Shown here piece by piece: positions 24,369-36,377 of a stretch of DNA of 64,000 nt. This stretch comes from Oikopleura dioica. Its lineage: Eukaryota > Chordata > Appendicularia > Copelata > Oikopleuridae. The stretch's first letter is position 1, and every line of letters begins with the position of its first letter. The notes under the pieces were generated by a model. The model did no database searches. It was given only the letters and a program-made list of their open reading frames with translations, and was not told where the DNA came from. The DNA lies in assembly GCA_907165135.1 (NCBI GenBank), contig OU015567.1:10793001-10857000 (forward strand). Reading direction: 5' to 3'. The translations under genes and the position numbers were made by a program.

Positions 24369-27300
24369 ATGGAAAAGCTTCAAGGTTGGTTTAAAATTCT
24401 TTCACCCGATAAAGTCAATAATTAAATTAGCTCTTGGCCGGGAAATCCGCTATGTCGAGTACAAATTACGACGACAGAAGCAAGAGAAAAAGAAGATGAA
24501 ACAAGCGCAAAAAGATTTCACATATGGAACCAACTCGATGTATGAGCCTAATAATGGTGGCGGAAGAACAACTACGGTATCAATATCAGTAGGGTTCGCG
24601 CCCAAAAATCAAGTGCCCGAAATACTTATTCTATCTTTCTGAATTTTAGATATATGATAGATAAGGGCAAATAAAGTATAAATTGTTTTAAAATTTATCA
24701 AAATTTAAGAGGGTTGAAGAGAAAATAAGCCCCAAAAATGCCAAAAATGGGTTGACCATGTTAGTCAGCCCAAAATTAAAAATTTCAAAAAATGGTATGA
24801 TCAGTAGAGGTTTCTGATCATTTTTTGATAAAAAAATTTTGGGAAGCATCTACGGTTTCCCTAGAATTTACAAAAAACTGCCTTTTTTTGGCAATGTTTT
24901 TCTGTTACGTGATCATGCGCGCGCACGCGTAACCGCGCGTGATGGGGGTGGCCACGTAAAATTCCAATCAATTTTGCCGGAAAATTTTAATTCTTCTTTT
25001 TAACATAATTAATAAATAATTAATAATTTAAATAATAAAACTATAATAAATATGAGCTCATAATACTTTTATTAATCATAAATAATTATAAATTGAAAAA
25101 TTTTCTCTTTTTATCTTTGAGAAACCTAAAAGATCCTCTAGATTTTTAAAAGATCACCTTACGTAGGTCCACCGCTTAAAAATCGCTCTATTTTTTTTAA
25201 AAGCCCTCTTTTTTTTTAAAAAAATGAGAATTACTGTTACGAAGGAGACATTTTGGGGACGGCATGGAAAGAAGATCGCCAATATTCTTGGCATGCTAGC
25301 TTTTATGTTTGGCTACGCATCAGGTAACTTTTTGAGATCAAGGGATCCCCCCTGTTTTTTCAACTCTTTATCACGGGTAATACATTAAAATCACTTCTTC
25401 GGACCAAAATCCTGACCCCAATGTTTTTCGTTCTTATCTTGTAGCGCAGTTTCTGGGGAGTCGAATAATATAATTTTTATGGGTCGGTAATACTATATTA
25501 TATCGGGTTCTAGAGCTATAAGTACGTGAAAATAACAAGTACTGAAGCCTCAGAACTCTGAAACTTTCTTTTTAAAGTATAGTGAATTTGGGCTCTTTCG
25601 AAAGCCCAGCTCAAACTGTGGTTGGGCAGACTATGCATGACGTAAAATTTTGTGAAAAAAATTTTGAGTGGAAAGTTTTTTGGCTCAAAAAATTTTTCTG
25701 TTGAGAATTATCGGCTGCCCACCAACTGCCCAACCACAGTTTGAGCCGGGCTTTCCAATGATACCCATTTGTCCATACTTTCTTTAAAAATTTTCGGAGA
25801 TACAGGGCTTCACTAGAATTTTTCAATAGGGGCGCCTATGACGTCATTAATGATGACTCAGACCCTGAAAGGTATATGAATCGACTCCTCAGGAGCTGCC
25901 CTTTCGAATGAGAATAAGAAAGATGGAGGATAGAATTTTTTCCGAAGAAGTGATTTTCATGTATCGGGTCTCTTTATGGCATATTTAGATTCTTGCCCTC
26001 AAAAGTCGTAAAAATGCATATTAATTGAACTTTGCGTAAAAATCGCATTTTTTCCACTTTTCAATATCAACGACAAAAGACAAAAAAGGGGGTCTATCGA
26101 TAGCTTAGAATGCAACGAGAAAGAATATGACGACCGCACTAGAATTTCTGGCCATATATTGGCGGTAGAGAGCAAATTAAAGCCAGAAAAGGGCCAAAAA
26201 AGCATCAAAAATTTTTCTCAGGCAAAATAATTTATCCCAAATGGGCTGAATTTCCAGTCAAAATTGGAAAAAACGGAAAGGGGGTGATCCCTCAAAGAAT
26301 CGCCTGTTATAAGACATAAAACAACTATGATCATATCGACCGGGGGATCCTTAACTCGTAATTATGGTGAAGATTTAAATTATATTTGTAGGATTTCTCC
26401 ATGCATTCTTCATGAAGAAGAAAGAAGAAATCGAATTTCAGAAGATAATAGATAATCTGGTAAGTTCGAGATTAACGAAGTGATACCCTTAAAATTTTAT
26501 CTTTATTAACAGTAGCTTATGCCAGCAAAACACAAAAGCTCGTCTCTCGGACATTCTTGAATAAGTAAACATGGGAATTTTTTGTCCAACAAAATCTGTC
26601 TCTCATACTTTGCAACGAAATCAAAAATTTGAGAAAGAGTCTTTGAGACGGAAAAAACAAATGAATTATTACGATCATTATGTAATATTATCTTGTTTAA
26701 TGATAGAAGCTCAATACAAGAGCTTCATTCCATGAGTTATTTTTCGAGAAAATGATACACAATTTAATTTTATTTTTTTCTACGCTTGTCACAGGAAAAT
26801 GGACAAGAGAATCTTTTGATTAGGTCACGAGATAATACTGCTTTACAGAGGTTTAATTATTATTATCTTTCAAAAGATTTGACTGCGCGGTCGCCAAATT
26901 ATGAGAACGAAAGTCTTGAAAGTTCGCTTCGACATATACAGCGTTTTAATCGTAAATTAACGACGAGTAAAACATATTGTCACAGTGCTGTTTTTATGAC
27001 TATTCGGCTCCCAAACCCTTATGTTCGAGATGAATGGACTTACCTGCGGAATGTTATTGGAAGTAAAGTTGTTCTCAGTCGCTTAGCCTATAATTATTGA
27101 CACTCCCACTGATTACAAAAAAGAGCTAAAATTGAAATTCTTGCGCCGCAATGCCATGATAAAATTTCAAATGTCGGAAATTATGACTTGGACAATGATG
27201 CCGGAGTTGTTTTTAATTATATTTTAAGGGAAACAGGGGTTAACTTAAAATTTGAAGTTTTCTTAAGCTAACCCTCAAAGGGATCAAGAGATACCAGATT

Positions 27301-30300
27301 TTATTGAAGCTTGGTCGCCAAAACTCGCTGAAATTCTTCTTGGTGATACTGACACAGTTTTTACTGTCAGTACAATATTGTAATAGGAAGTAAACGCGAT
27401 CTAACAAATGAATATTATTCAGTATTCGTTTTGAAAAGCAGAAGAAACGTAAGCCTTTTATATTTGACTTGCTTTACAAAATGTCGGAGGCTTCTCATGA
27501 TGAGAGTAAAACAGGTAAAGCTCTATTAAAAATCAATTCTAAAAATGAATTTCAAAGTGCTCCAGGGAATTATGACACAATCTAACTATGTCGTCGAATA
27601 TATTGAATCAGCTTTCGAAAAAGGATTCAAAAAATTATGGAGAATAATATATTGTATTATCTTGCATCCCTTTTAGTTATTTTTGATGGCGACCAAACAG
27701 AAAGGGAAAATAATATAAGAGAAATTCTCCAAACAATCGAATCTATTACTCAAAACTATTTAACTCATCTTGATGAAACCGAGAGTGGAGGCGATCATGG
27801 ATGGTTTCTCGTTTTGGCTAGAAAAAGATAATTTACCATTTTATTTGCTCAAGAAGCTAACAGTGATGTTTGCAAGTGCCTTCCTTTTTTACCTGAGCTC
27901 GGGTCAAGCGTATTTGACAAGACGAACTGATTTTTGTTTTGGCTTTTCATCGCGCTTGTAATAGAAAGTTGTTAACTTGCCATAAGAGAAATTCGATCGA
28001 AGGCACTGCAATTTGCGCTGTTAAAATTTTGAATTCAGAAAATATTATTTTCTCTATTTCTAGCCATATAAGATGGATTGCAGCATATAGTAGAATTAGA
28101 AATGAGCGACCGGCTTGGAGAAGACGTAACGCAGACTTTTATTGAGATTTTCAAAGAATATGCACTTGAACAAATTTTTCACAGCGAATAAAACTCATGA
28201 TGAATTTTCCAAAATTGCAAGAGCTTTCATTCGTTCAGCTTCAATGTCTTCCTCTCGTTCATTTTCACGTTGTCTCATTCCCTTATAAATATAAATTGAA
28301 TGCACAGTTAGAATCGAAGTTGGTCACCTCCCAAATCAACGCTTCTGCCTTTTCTTCATCATCAAGGAGTTTCAGATGCTCAAATGCTTTGTTTTGTTTT
28401 GCGATCGTAAGTCGCCACAGACGTATATCAAGCGTTCGAGTATCCGAAGTTTCAAGGCCCTTCAGAATTCAGAAAGGAAGGTTTCAGAAGCACTTTTTAA
28501 TAACAGTCAGGGACAGGGCGAAGCCGACCCGAAGGGGAGGCCACGCTCGTTTTTAATTACCGTCAGGCACAGAGCGTGGCCTCCCCTTCGGGTCGGCTTC
28601 GCTCTTTTTTCATTACTGTAAGGGACAGGGCGAAGCCGACCCGAAGGGGAGGCCACGCTCGTTTTTAATTACCGTCAGGCACAGAGCGTGGCCTCCCCTT
28701 CGGGTCGGCTTCGCTCTTTTTTTCATTACAGTAAGGGACAGGGCGAAGCCGACCCGAAGGGGAGGCCACGCCCGTTTTTTAATTACAGTCAGGGAGAGCG
28801 TGGCCTCCCTTCGGGTCGGCTTCGCTCTTTTTCATTACAGTAAGGGACAGGGCGAAGCCGACCCGAAGGGGAGGCCACGCCCGTTTTTTAATTACAGTCA
28901 GGAAGAGAGCGTGGCCTCCCCTTCGGGTCGGCTTCGCTCTTTTTTCATTACTGTAAGGGACAGGGCGAAGCCGACCCGAAGGGGAGGCCACGCCCGTTTT
29001 TTAATTACAGTCAGGGAGAGAGCGTGGCCTCCCCTTCGGGTCGGCTTCGCTCTTTTTCATTACTGTAAGGGACAGGGCGAAGCCGACCCGAAGGGGAGGC
29101 CACGCTCGTTTTTAATTACCGTCAGGCACAGAGCGTGGCCTCCCCTTCGGGTCGGCTTCGCTCTTTTTCATTACAGTAAGGGACAGGGCGAAGCCGACCC
29201 GAAGGGGAGGCCACGCCCGTTTTTAATTACAGTCAGGAGAGAGCGTGGCCTCCCCTTCGGGTCGGCTTCGCTCTTTTTTCATTACTGTAAGGGACAGGGC
29301 GAAGCCGACCCGAAGGGGAGGCCACGCCCGTTTTTTAATTACAGTCAGGAAGAGAGCGTGGCCTCCCCTTCGGGTCGGCTTCGCTCTTTTTTCATTACAG
29401 TAAGGGACAGGGCGAAGCCGACCCGAAGGGGAGGCCACGCCCGTTTTTAATTACAGTCAGGGAGAGAACTAAGCCTCTCTTTACAATTTATGAAACCTTG
29501 ACCAAACGTTCGCTCTAAAATTCAAATGAGAAAAATTCAGAAGAAATTCCGCTTACCAACAGGGCGATTGTCAGAAACGGCGACAATATTGTGCGGAATT
29601 CTATTTTTGTAAGCAGAAATCTCTGTATATTCTTTCGTCCACTTTTTATTAATACTCTCCCAAGCGACTGAAACTAGCTCGTTCAGTTTTCGGATCCAAG
29701 TCAATTTTCGTCGATGTTGATGGAGAATTACGTTCATTTTGTCAATCAAAAGAAGAATATCAGCCCCGGTTTGTTGATTCTGTCGCTCGGAATGAAGGAA
29801 TTTTCCTCTTTCCTCAAACATCACCATAAGATTATGAAACGCCGTATCGAAATTTTTTCCCAAAACAATTGGGTGTAAATTAGTTAAAGTTCAAATAAAA
29901 TTTAAACCCAGCCCATAATATGAAGTGAATAGACCCCTGCTTAACACGCTCCATTCTTTTCTCCATATCTGTGTACGCTTTCAAAAGTGAGCCGTAAGTT
30001 CTAAAATTTTTATTTTGTTATCAGAACAGGCCTTTCCTACCGTGAATGTCCTCCAGATGATTTAAGAAAAGGCTCGCTTACCGCCCACCAAAACATTGGT
30101 ATTATAGAAGATTTCAGTTTTGTCAAGTCGTAATCAGATTTTTCCGAAATGGTAAGAATCTATAAATTTTTGACGCTTAAAGCAAGAGTATATTTTTAAT
30201 ACCATGTTAGCGAATTTTCTGTCCCGATAATCCCGACAAGTTTTTAAAACAAGTTCTTCGTGTTTAAAAAAATTAAGCACGTTCGCTTGATGGACTGCGT

Positions 30301-33300
30301 AACTAATCTATGTTTGGAATAATTGTTTAAAATACGCATATTACCGGGATCCAATGTCCGAGAGAAAGGGGCGTGTCGAAAACGTTTCAGCTTCGAGAAA
30401 CGAAGCTTCGAGCCCAAAACGAATATCAGATCTACTATGACTGCATGTTGTTCGACTTCCGAAACTCATTTTTAGACTGTGTAGAAGATTCCAAGTGTCT
30501 TAGTTATTGGCTGAATTAAATATCTTATTGATTTGATGTATGTAGGAAAAAGCCGCTTCGCGGCTAGGTTTTTGTTAATAATTCTGATCTGTTATTTTAA
30601 CCATTTCCTGCGGGTCGGCCTTTCGGATTTTCAGCAAGTGCATCTCTTGATTTATCTTCGAACATAAAGTGTTCATAACTTCGAAGATCAAAGTTTGCCG
30701 CTTTGCAGTGATCGACATTGCAATCATAAAAATTTAAAAAATGCTTAGATCAAAAACTGACCCCTTTCCCACATGCATAACACAATGTAAAGGAATCGCT
30801 CCGGAGAAGCCATTTTCTTTAAGCTTATCAGAAAATAAAATGTTCGCCTTGAGCTGGGCATGAGCTATGAGATTGGATAAATACTTTAAACCCTTTTTAT
30901 CATACCTGTATCGCTCACTACGAACTTAAGCTTTTGAAATAACATCCGATAGAATGGCAATTTTATCAATTCTGCGAAGGCGGATTCTGCAATGTTTTCT
31001 GCAGAATGCTTTAACCGGCTTCAGATGTTTTTTTAAGGCAATATAAAAAAACAAGATTTAAGAATCTCAATTGTTTCAAAAAGAATTTTTGAAAAATGCC
31101 AATTTGACAATCCAAGTGTGAAATTTTAAACTTATTTACCACTTTTTAGTTTTCCCTCTACCGTTCCTTAATTTGCTGAAACAGGGACAAAAGCATAAAC
31201 CCACCACGTTCATTTGAAACTCCTAGTGCAGCGACCGCGCGATTACGCCTACTAGTGCTCCCGTCCATGTGAATGGTCAGGTAACGTGATGAGCGAACAA
31301 AACTCTCCATTTGATCATGAAGGATTGGGGTAAAGGCCCCAGTTAAGGAGGTGATAAAATTTTGGGAGGGCATAGCAACTGATTTGTCTGGATCGTCAAG
31401 AGCATTCTTCAAATCAGGAAAAAGATCAGTGAATTCTTCCAACGTCGATTGTATAGTCAATGTTGGAATACCCTTCATCTTAGATATAAGCAGAAATTTG
31501 ATCAAAGGAGTGTCGTAAGTTGGCTCAAATTCAATCTTACTAAAAGAAAATAAATTTCAGAGTTACCGTCATTTGACCGCGAATATCGCGGTTTCGATTA
31601 ACGGAGGTTGCAGGCGGATTCTTTTTTTGGAAGATAGATACAACTGGGCAGGTTTTCACTTCCAAAAATTCCGGAACAGGAATCGGAGACGGTGTTGGCT
31701 CTTGCCTAGGCCTTTTTGACGTTCTGGTAGCAGGAATTGTGCAAAAGTGATACTCAAAAGTCCCCATGTTTTCAAGCATTTCTTTTATTTTCTTTGAAAT
31801 ACGCGCAGAGTTCTGCCAAACAGCTTGTTCCATATCAACTTCATCCCAAATTTGAGCTCGAATATCAGTGTCAAGTATCCAGGACAAAAGGACCCTGTGC
31901 GCACCCTTCGTTGGGCGTATAAAATTCAACCAAGCATTATTTCCGTCTCGAGTACCTTCTCTCTTAAGTGTCTCTTTTTCTTCCCAATCTCTGAGAGTAA
32001 TCACGTCACTGTATGTCGTAACCAAGTATTTTGCAGTTTCGTAACTCATAGGACATGCCGGAGTTAGACTGGAAACAAACCCACAAAATATAAGATAAAT
32101 TTTCATATTTTAGGATTTTGGAAGAGAAATCCTCGTAGATCCATTTTTAAATACAGTATTATCAAAAATTATGTCATTCTCAGTTGTAGCCCAAACGACT
32201 TCTTTTCAATCTTTTTCATGACGCTGCAAAGTCTGAGAGACCAGCGCGGCTGTTCAAGTCGAGTTTCTTCATGTTTCAGAAAATCTTAGCTTAGCTAACG
32301 CTAAAATTCCGCCTGTGGTAGATAGATATGACCAATATCTAGTGCCGTTTTTCGGAGTTTCAATTGCAGTAGAGAGCCAAGAGTCAAACCTGTTTTTGAA
32401 AAGTAGCGATTTCCGCCTCTCGCAGGATTAAAATTTTCTTAAGAAAAATAAGTCTGATCATGGAATTCTCAGTAGATGAAGGTAGATCATCCCCTTATCT
32501 TATGCCGTTTTGAGAAAATTTTGTGTGCCCAAAACATACTTAACAAATTTTTTTTTTGAAGAAGTGGTTCAAAAATGAAGATTTTCATGAAATCAATGGT
32601 TAGTAAAAATCGCCTCTAAAATCCCGAAAATTAGCCCGTTTTATAATAGATCGACCAATTTTTAGTAATTAAATATGTAATTACTTAGTTTTCGTCCAAA
32701 AAACATTAACAAAAACTCCTTGGAACATTTATAGAATGATTTTAATACTGCTGAATACAAATTCAAAATTTAATTTTTTCATTGAAAATCGTGAAAAACA
32801 GGTAATCGATTTTTTTCTTACAAAATTTTTGAAATTTTAAATTCTGGTCTCCATAGGATCTAGACAAGGGTCTTATCTAACTTCTCAGAAGAAAATAAAT
32901 TCCGCCCTATATAAGGGTTTCGAGAAAAGTCTGCCAGGAAAATGGTCATTTTTAGCGATTTCCGAGTTTTCAACGCCATTTTTTACGATTATTTTCTGGA
33001 GATATAGAAATCGGCCTTCCATAGGCACGAGATAAGGGCCTCAACTCTCTATTAAAACAAAAAAAATCATTGGTCACTATGTTAGGATTGGGAGAAAAGT
33101 CTACCAGAAACTCCCGATTCTTGATATCTACCTCCTTAAGAGAAAATGACTTTATTTTCAGGATCCTGAAATCAAGGAAGAGAATGGATTCGTGGCGACT
33201 CGGCTTGGCCTTCGTGAGTGGAAGATCGGAATGGCTTTTTAATTAAATTTAGTATATATTTATTATTGTTAATTGGAAAATATTAAAAAAGCCTTAAATA

Positions 33301-35262
33301 GAAGAATAGAAAATTGTTTTTTTTTTGAAAAATAAAAAAATGACAATTATTTATGTTGTATCTTCTATTTTTATTAATATCATTTTAAATCATTTTATAA
33401 ATCTTTTTAAAAGAAAGAATTTCTTTAAAAAGAAAGAAATACCCATTACGCGCCGACCACCCTAGCCGCGCAAGGAAATGCCTGAGGGCGAACGCGGCGC
33501 CGTGCGCTCCGCGCCGCGCAAAGATCGACAAAAATAGACCTTCAATGGTCAATTACAGTATGTTAGTCATCTGCTTCCCATTATTTTTCAATCGAATATT
33601 GTTCTCCTCAATCAAAATTATATATATATCCAAAAAATTTCTGGGAAGCTTTTGACTAACATGGTTTTTGAACATAAATTTCCCTATATCTCTTCAACCC
33701 TTTAATTTTTTTTTCGGTGAAATAGATTTTTTTAACCTTTAAACAGATAAAAAACACCTATAAAAATTTGAAAACAATTGGATTTGTCTATCAAAAGATA
33801 GTTTTTTTGGGCGCGAACCCTAAATATCAGGCAATTACAGTCAGTGAGAGCGCATTAATTTAGGCGGAGGAGTTGAATTTCGAGGATCAGCCGGGATCCG
33901 GTAGCACTGAAAGAAATCAGACTAACAGTGAATACGATAGAGCACGGCCAGCAAACGCCGAAGAAGAAAAACTACAACTAGAGGTGACTAAATACTGCTT
34001 TTATCTTGCTATCACGTTTTTAGCTCGCATTGGCAATGTCTCGCGAAAGTGCTCCTCCAACCCAGCCAACTACAGGAAACCTAATTCAACCAGCAGCTAC
34101 AGTTACCCCTGCCCCGCCAGCTTCAACCCAACCACAGGCATCTTTTGATCCATGGGCTTCATCAAGTTCGACTCCCGTTGTTACTGCTCCTCCCGCAGCT
34201 CAAAAAGCGGCTCCTGCCACTAGTTGGGAGTCGTTTTCGAATGCTCCACAACAAGCAGCAACTCCTTCATCGTCAGATCCTTGGGGTACCCCAGCTCCTG
34301 CTGCGCCAAAGGCTTCAGCGGCTCCGGGTGCTAGTTGGACAGGTTTATAGCTATTTGATTGCGTTGTTTAATTTGTCTGATAGCATTTGATGACTCTTTT
34401 GGTACTGCATCCGCCTCTGCCACGACATCCGCCGCTAGTTACCCTCCACAAGCAGACTCTGTTCCTGCTGCGAAACCAGACTCATTCTTCGACTTGCCGA
34501 TCTCTGATCCAACCCCAGCGCCCGTTTCTCAGCCCGCTGTAGCTCCAGTTATGACGCCGATGACGCCGCAAGTCGCCCCTGAGAATGATCTTCTGGGCGG
34601 AGAAGTCGGAACATTGACCAGTCAAAATACTACGAGCGCTGCCCAGAAAAATGAAAAGATGCGTAAAACACCCACTGATTTCCTTGGAAAGGGAGCGAAT
34701 CTTGTTAACTTCGACAATCTTGTCTCGAGACCATCTGGTGCCGGAGCGATCAATCCATTCATGTCGTCGGGATTGCAGAAGACTAATCCATTCCACGCAA
34801 AAGGGCCAGGTAAATGCAATTCATGCCTTTGTACTCTTAGAGTTCTCTGAGTCAGAATTTAACAATTTTCAGAAGTTATTCATTCTACTAATCCCTTCGA
34901 CAACCTCTCTGACCCTTGTGGTACAGTATTCTAATTATTAGTAAAACATGGTTGTCGGTAATCTTTTTCTCGGTGTTCCTTTTATTGTCGGTGCATTTTC
35001 TTCTCACGCTAACACTTTTCAAGGTCTGTCGATGAACGCCATGGCCTCACAGCAAAACAAAGGTGGCTTCGCCGCCCTCGACGGAACTGGCATGGCTCCT
35101 CTCCAGCCGATGAACAACAATTCGGTCATGCAACCAATTCAGCCCACGAGCAGCCACGCGCCTGTCTTCTCATCCACCGCTCAGAACACAATGTTCGGCG
35201 CGAAGCCAATGTCCAGCCAACATTTCAATCAGCAAGCGTTTCGAAATAAATTATTTTTCTAG
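24369..35262 (+). CDS. EPN: Epsin-like endocytic adaptor, no ENTH domain found, giant intron
   Basis: The C-terminal part is clearly epsin: a UIM (EEEKLQLELALAMSRE) split by an intron, AP2-binding DPW motifs (DPWASS, DPWGTP), the conserved FLGKGANLVNFDNLVSRPS block, and three NPF motifs that bind EH domains (INPFMSS, TNPFHAK, TNPFDNL). Exons are 24369-24384, 24431-24576, 33864-33983, 34024-34342, 34384-34809, 34873-34920 and 35024-35262. They sum to 1314 nt, giving 437 residues with no frame break. The first two exons encode a basic helix (KLRRQKQEKKKMKQ) in place of the lipid-binding ENTH domain. Intron 24577-33863 is 9,287 nt, of which 9,241 is a transposon insertion plus target duplication. 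The first two exons are less certain than the rest. Confidence 0.8.
25224..28150 (+). CDS. Element-borne gene(s), membrane-anchored N-terminus, function unknown
   Basis: Family not recognised. Exons 25224-25323 and 26392-26459 join in frame and encode a short basic head, one transmembrane helix (IANILGMLAFMFGYASG) and a Lys/Glu-rich stretch ending IIDNL. Exon 26795-27098 continues in the same phase (ENGQENLLIRSRDN). Further protein-like segments follow at about 27120-27270 (ILAPQCHDKISNVGNYDLD), 27275-27360, 27380-27450 and 27640-27830, but the frame changes and stops between them mean the gene is either highly spliced or decayed. A possible alternative last exon lies at 33162-33242, in phase with 26459. 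All of it is between the hAT ends, so it is cargo or a second element gene rather than an epsin exon. No catalytic motif is visible. Confidence 0.4.
28500..29470. repeat. Tandem array of about nine 112-bp units, each with a 29-bp hairpin
   Basis: Each unit contains GCGAAGCCGACCCGAAGGGG continuing to GAGGCCACGC, then a short T/A-rich spacer, then the exact complement of that 29-bp arm, then TTTTTCATTAC[A/T]GTAAGGGACA. Copies of the first arm begin near 28516, 28628, 28740, 28850, 28962, 29074, 29187, 29298 and 29411. Units are nearly identical, so the array is young or homogenised. Open frames of up to 216 codons across it are by-products of the GC-rich repeat. Confidence 0.9.
29537..29863 (-). 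CDS. Open frame inside the hAT element, function unknown
   Basis: A 108-codon frame with helix-type composition (FHNLMVMFEERGKFL, KLTWIRKLNELVSVAWESI) and no recognised domain. It lies downstream of the transposase on the same strand and might be a further transposase exon, such as the C-terminal dimerisation region, but no clean splice chain was found. Low confidence that it is a separate gene. Confidence 0.3.
   Translation of the reverse strand: MGKNFDTAFHNLMVMFEERGKFLHSERQNQQTGADILLLIDKMNVILHQHRRKLTWIRKLNELVSVAWESINKKWTKEYTEISAYKNRIPHNIVAVSDNRPVGKRNFF
30575..32106 (-). CDS. hAT-superfamily transposase
   Basis: The order of motifs matches hAT transposases. LIKFLLISKMKGIP corresponds to the segment before the catalytic core. 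RYLTIHMDGSTSRRNRAVAALGV corresponds to the D-G-W-T-S motif with the first catalytic Asp. SAENIAESAFAELIK and KLKFVVSDTAHAQLKA match the second-Asp region (usually V-T-D-N-A-S-N). GAIPLHCVMH matches the C-x2-H motif. Probable exons are 32106-31556, 31531-31160, 31012-30910, about 30865-30765, and a last piece ending in a TAA at 30575-30577. The 3' part is tentative, and the C-terminal hATC dimerisation block with the catalytic Glu was not found. The N-terminus lacks an obvious BED zinc finger. It may be inactive. Confidence 0.7.
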
Positions 35263-36377
35263 TTCGTTATTTTTGTCACTCCTGCCTTTAGAAAAAAAAA
35301 ACTGTTTCGATTGATGATGCGCATGCTCAAGTAGTAGACATTTGTCATTATCTCTTGATTATATTAGGTATTAGATTCTCAGGGACACTCGGAAGACTTT
35401 ATCAGTCTCAGTACTAGTTGAAGTAAATTATGATATTGTAATCGTCCTCGTTAAAAAGCATGAATAGCATCTTTACTAACAAATAATTTTCGAACCGCTC
35501 CGCAGTCTAACAAAAGCCAAAGTAACCCGTTCAATTTCTGAAAGACTAAAAAAAGCAACACATTTCAATTCACGAAGACCGAAATAAATCCAGCGATTCT
35601 GCGCGCCAACTCCATTCAAAGTCCTGCATTTTCTTTCTTTTAAATTATATAAGTTTTCTTTACCATCTGCGACGAAAAACAACGAATATTTGAAATCCCC
35701 TGCTGCTAACTCTTATATTGATATTGACAGTTTGCATTTATACAGTTCAAGAATCAGTATCCTTTTCTGAATGTTGGATTCTTTCCTTTCTTTCCCATTT
35801 TTTTTCTCTGCTTTCGTTTTCTGACTCGTTCGTAGTTACTTTTCAGTTTCGATTATCAGTTTAACAAGCGCATGATTCAAATACGATTATTATTACCACC
35901 ACAGGAGGGCGGATATTAACAATTTTATTTGAACCGATGCTTTTTAAATGACCAATTAATCCGAATCCAGCTGAATTTCACTCTATCGGCTTTTTAATTT
36001 TTCAATTTCTCAGTAAAAAAGCACCTTATTCTTTACTTTTTAAGAATAGTCGAATGCATAGTATAATTAAATAAAAATGACGTATTAATATTATTTACCT
36101 TCACGCCAAATCTATTCATTTACCCACAAAGTTCTCGACTCCTTGACTGTAACTTACACCTTCTTAAGCCTGAAATTTTCCCCTAATTTTTTACTGGTAT
36201 TTTGTTTGATTACTGCGCTCATCAGTAATTGCTTGCGACAAATATTCTGTTAACCATCCTGGTGTCAAATTACTTTTTCCTTAAAATTCATTAAAAATTT
36301 TGATAATCTCAAATAAATGACTTTTTTATTTGAAAATACTTTGTTCCGAGCTCAAGAAACGTTGATCTCGAGCATCT
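35263..36377. other. Intergenic, no gene recognised
   Basis: About 1.1 kb, AT-rich, between the epsin stop and the stop of the next minus-strand gene. The open frame at 35476-35682 (-) has no recognisable feature. Confidence 0.5.

Larger units (their letters stand above)
24590..33822. mobile_element. 9.2-kb hAT element inside an epsin intron
   Basis: Inverted ends of at least 19 bp, TAGGGTTCGCGCCCAAAAA at 24590-24608 and its complement at 33804-33822, are flanked by the 8-bp duplication AATATCAG (24582-24589 and 33823-33830). Weaker inverted similarity (GGGTTGAAGAGA, CCATGTTAGTCA) extends about 200 bp inward. An 8-bp duplication and TAGGG ends fit hAT; the transposase at 30.6-32.1 kb (-) agrees. 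The element also carries + strand exons (25.2-28.2 kb), a hairpin repeat array (28.5-29.5 kb) and another minus-strand open frame. At 9,233 bp it is large for hAT. Confidence 0.87.

Noticed and set aside
28376-29450. Long open frames (up to 216 codons) across the hairpin array on both strands
   Set aside because: They repeat with the 112-bp DNA unit, which is not a multiple of three, and the protein changes frame with every unit. GC-rich repeat DNA lacking stops explains them.
28500-29470. CRISPR-like array
   Set aside because: Units are 112 bp with internal inverted arms and near-identical spacers in a metazoan transposon; no unique spacers.
30541-30575. tRNA-like hairpin around GCCGCTTCGCGGC
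   Set aside because: Only a simple stem-loop; no cloverleaf, A-box or B-box.
24590-33822. Maverick/Polinton or viral integration
   Set aside because: No DNA polymerase B, integrase, ATPase or capsid motif was seen. The 8-bp duplication, short ends and transposase motifs fit hAT.
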